A DNA stretch of 7,137 nucleotides, taken from NCBI GenBank assembly GCA_021734595.1, contig JAIPIO010000205.1:1-7137 (forward strand), in the 5' to 3' direction. Below, in pieces: positions 5,276 through 7,137 of this stretch. The notes beneath the pieces are model-generated. The model searched no databases and had not been told where the DNA came from. It was given only the letters and a program-made list of their open reading frames with translations. The translations under genes and the position numbers were made by a program. Within the stretch, counting starts at the first letter, position 1. Every line of letters begins with the position of its first letter. This stretch comes from Kiritimatiellales bacterium. GTDB lineage: Bacteria; Verrucomicrobiota; Kiritimatiellia; Kiritimatiellales; Pontiellaceae.

Positions 5276-5295
5276 ACAATAGGGGAGTATAAACG

Positions 5296-5520
5296 ATGGA
5301 TCTTTTGATGCAAGGAATTGTCCTGATGGTCGTAGGCATGATGGTGGTGTTCAGTTTTCTGGCTCTGCTGGTGTTGGCCATGAGTGGCTCAGCGGCATTT
5401 TTCCGCAAATTTGCGCATCTTTTCCCGGAAGAGGTGCAGGAGCGTCCCCGGGCTGCGGCAACCGACCCGGTGGCGGAAATCGCGGTGGCCTTGGCGGCCA
5501 TCCGGGCGCAACGCGGCTAA
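5296..5520 (+). CDS. oadG: Oxaloacetate decarboxylase gamma subunit (OadG family)
   Basis: OadG is the small membrane subunit that holds the alpha and beta subunits of the Na+-pumping oxaloacetate decarboxylase together. This 74-residue protein has the family plan: one N-terminal membrane helix (residues ~6-29, GIVLMVVGMMVVFSFLALLV, with the conserved GM.VVF pattern), a short basic/acidic cytoplasmic segment, and the ending DPVAEIAVALAAIRAQRG, which matches the conserved E-I-A-x-A-x-A-A-I tail of sodium-pump decarboxylase gamma chains. Length is normal to slightly short; the long Pro/Ala linker and His-rich end of some OadG proteins are missing. ATG 5296 has GGGGAG 8 nt upstream. oadA follows after 28 nt, so the two form an operon, and an OadB gene is expected downstream. 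Sequence alone cannot fully separate it from the equivalent subunit of other Na+-pumping decarboxylases, but the neighbour supports OadG. Confidence 0.87.
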   Translation: MDLLMQGIVLMVVGMMVVFSFLALLVLAMSGSAAFFRKFAHLFPEEVQERPRAAATDPVAEIAVALAAIRAQRG

Positions 5521-5548
5521 TCATTTTAATAAAACAAGGAGTATTATC

Positions 5549-7137
5549 GTGGCTAAGAAAACCATCCATATCATGAACACTGCGTTTCGCGACGGCTTCC
5601 AGTCCGTCTACGGTGCACGCGTATTGACCGAGGACTTCCTGCCGGCCGTCAAGGCCTGTGTCGAAGCAGGGCAGACCCACTTCGAAGCCGGCGGCGGTGC
5701 GCGCTTCCAGGCGCCCTTCTTCTACTGCAACGAAAGCGCATTCCACATGATGGACCGCTTTCGCGAAGTGGCCGGACCCGACGCCGACCTTCAGACCCTC
5801 GCCCGCGGCATCAACGTGGTCGGTCTCGATTCCCAATCGCGCGACATCATCGACCTGCACGCCAAGATGTTCAAGAAGCATGGCGTCACCACCATCCGCA
5901 ACTTCGATGCGCTCAACGACGTCAACAACCTGATCGACTCCGGCAAGTCCATTACCGATCATGGCCTGAACCACGAAGTGGTGGTTACAATGATGGAACT
6001 TCCGCCGGGTTGCGAAGGCGCGCACACCGTCGAGTTCTACCAGAAGACCCTGCAGGATATCCTGGATGCACAGATCCCGTTCACCAGCGTCTGCTTCAAG
6101 GATGCTTCCGGAACATCCACGCCGAAGAAGGTGTATGAGACCATCCTGATGGCCCGCAAAATGTTGCCGGCCGACTGTAAACTTGTTTTCCACTCCCACG
6201 AAACCGCGGGTGTGGGTACCGTGGGCTACATCGCCGCCATCAAGGCGGGTGCCGACCAGGTCGACTGCTCGTTGGCACCGGCCTCCGGCGGAACCTGCCA
6301 GCCCGACGTGGCCACCCTGTGGCACGCCCTGCGCGGCGAAGACTACGAACTAGACATCGACATCGACAAGATGATGCACGCATCTTCCGTCTTCAAGGAG
6401 TGCATGGCCGATTACATGATGCCGCTGGAAGCCAAGTCCGTTGAGCCGATGATTCCGTGGTCGCCGATGCCCGGCGGCGCGCTGACGGCCAACACACAGA
6501 TGATGCGCGACAACAACATGATGGACAAATACGAAGAGTGCATCCACGCCATGGGCGAAGTCGTCCGTCGCGGCGGATTCGGTACCTCCGTGACTCCGGT
6601 TTCCCAGTTCTACTTCCAGCAGGCGTTCAACAACGTCATCTTCGGGCCGTGGGAAAAGATTGCCGAAGGCTACGGCAAGATGGTGCTTGGCTACTTCGGC
6701 AAGACGCCGGTCGCCCCCGATGCCGAAATCGTGAAGATCGCCTCCGAAAAGCTCGGGCTCGAGCCGACCACGGCCAATCCGGTCGACCTCAACGACGCCG
6801 ACCCGACGAAGGGTGTTGAGCCGGCCAAAGCCATGCTCAAGGAAAACGGCATCGAAGAAACCGAAGAAAACATCTTCATCGCCGCTGCCTGCAAACAGAA
6901 GGGGATCGACTTCCTGCTCGGCAAGGCCGAAGTCAACGGCGTCCGCAAGGGCGCACTCACTCCGGCCGCTCCGGCTGCGGCCGCGGGTGGCGACGGCGGA
7001 TACACCGTGACCGTCAACGGCAAGAAGTTTGCCATCGACGTCAAGGGCGACAAGGCCACCGTCAATGGCAAGTCCTACGACATCGGCGTGGCTGATGGAA
7101 TTGAAACCAGCGGTGCCGTGACCGTCGGGCATGAAAC
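5549..7137 (+). CDS. oadA: Oxaloacetate decarboxylase alpha subunit, carboxyltransferase plus start of biotinyl domain (3' partial)
   Basis: The alpha subunit moves the carboxyl group of oxaloacetate to a biotin on its own C-terminal domain, giving pyruvate; OadB then releases CO2 and pumps Na+. The start is GTG 5549, 7 nt after AAGGAG, and 529 codons are visible with no stop. The carboxyltransferase metal site is complete: Asp15 (NTAFRDGFQS), Lys184 (CFKDASG, the lysine carbamylated in the family) and His215/His217 (FHSHETAG). Other hallmarks are RGINVVG, FDALND (119-124), MPGG (307-310) and TPVSQFYFQQAFNNV. After an Ala/Pro/Gly hinge (~470-482) the biotinyl domain begins (GYTVTVNGKKFAIDV), but the window ends before the expected EAMKM lysine. 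The protein is divergent: the usual DTxLRDxHQS reads NTAFRDGFQS. A stand-alone pyruvate carboxylase B subunit is the main alternative; the adjoining oadG argues against it. GC-rich third positions set it apart from the genes at 1481-2837. Confidence 0.9.
   Translation, partial: MAKKTIHIMNTAFRDGFQSVYGARVLTEDFLPAVKACVEAGQTHFEAGGGARFQAPFFYCNESAFHMMDRFREVAGPDADLQTLARGINVVGLDSQSRDIIDLHAKMFKKHGVTTIRNFDALNDVNNLIDSGKSITDHGLNHEVVVTMMELPPGCEGAHTVEFYQKTLQDILDAQIPFTSVCFKDASGTSTPKKVYETILMARKMLPADCKLVFHSHETAGVGTVGYIAAIKAGADQVDCSLAPASGGTCQPDVATLWHALRGEDYELDIDIDKMMHASSVFKECMADYMMPLEAKSVEPMIPWSPMPGGALTANTQMMRDNNMMDKYEECIHAMGEVVRRGGFGTSVTPVSQFYFQQAFNNVIFGPWEKIAEGYGKMVLGYFGKTPVAPDAEIVKIASEKLGLEPTTANPVDLNDADPTKGVEPAKAMLKENGIEETEENIFIAAACKQKGIDFLLGKAEVNGVRKGALTPAAPAAAAGGDGGYTVTVNGKKFAIDVKGDKATVNGKSYDIGVADGIETSGAVTVGHE

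Noticed and set aside
5351..6325. Long open frame on the minus strand opposite oadG/oadA
   Set aside because: It is a mirror of the GC-rich oadA coding pattern, has no recognisable domain, and the plus frame carries complete family motifs and metal ligands.
6350..7132. Second long minus-strand open frame opposite oadA
   Set aside because: Its His/Val/Asp-rich, low-information product is typical of antisense GC-rich codons; oadA is certain here.

Overview
The window looks like a chromosomal stretch from a Gram-negative anaerobe of the PVC group, most likely Kiritimatiellae or a relative in Verrucomicrobiota/Lentisphaerota. This is an inference from three things: a PEP-CTERM protein, a secreted NIVGY-type protein of a kind common there, and intergenic DNA packed with palindromic repeats. 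No rRNA or marker gene is present to prove it.

Layout. (1) 1-905, + strand: the 3' end of a spermidine synthase-like protein with a TPR tail. (2) 906-1480: a non-coding stretch with short repeats, ending in a promoter preceded by two 9-A tracts exactly 21 bp apart. (3) 1481-2837, + strand: a two-gene unit for exported proteins, first a signal-peptide protein built from two tandem copies of one domain, then a PEP-CTERM protein, closed by a clear intrinsic terminator at 2876-2904. (4) 2905-3685: about 780 bp without a credible gene, full of hairpins and repeats. (5) 3686-5003, - strand: birA (biotin-protein ligase, no DNA-binding domain) followed by a small 3D-domain lipoprotein. This pair is flanked by two inverted copies of a ~184-bp MITE-like element (3204-3387 and 5022-5204), about 87% identical by hand alignment. 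(6) 5296-7137, + strand: oadG and oadA, the gamma and alpha subunits of a sodium-pumping oxaloacetate decarboxylase. oadA runs off the window before its biotin attachment site.

How the genes fit together. OadA is biotin-dependent and BirA attaches biotin to such proteins, so the divergent birA / oadG-oadA pair puts the modifying enzyme beside its likely substrate. OadG anchors OadA to the membrane-embedded OadB, expected just past the window, to couple decarboxylation to Na+ export. The two exported proteins probably form a separate surface-associated unit. Nothing here is convincingly a new defence or mobile system. The least explained material is the repeat ecology: the inverted MITE pair with a 38-bp invariant core, a palindrome family found both between genes and inside the birA reading frame, and the hairpin array at 2949-3577.
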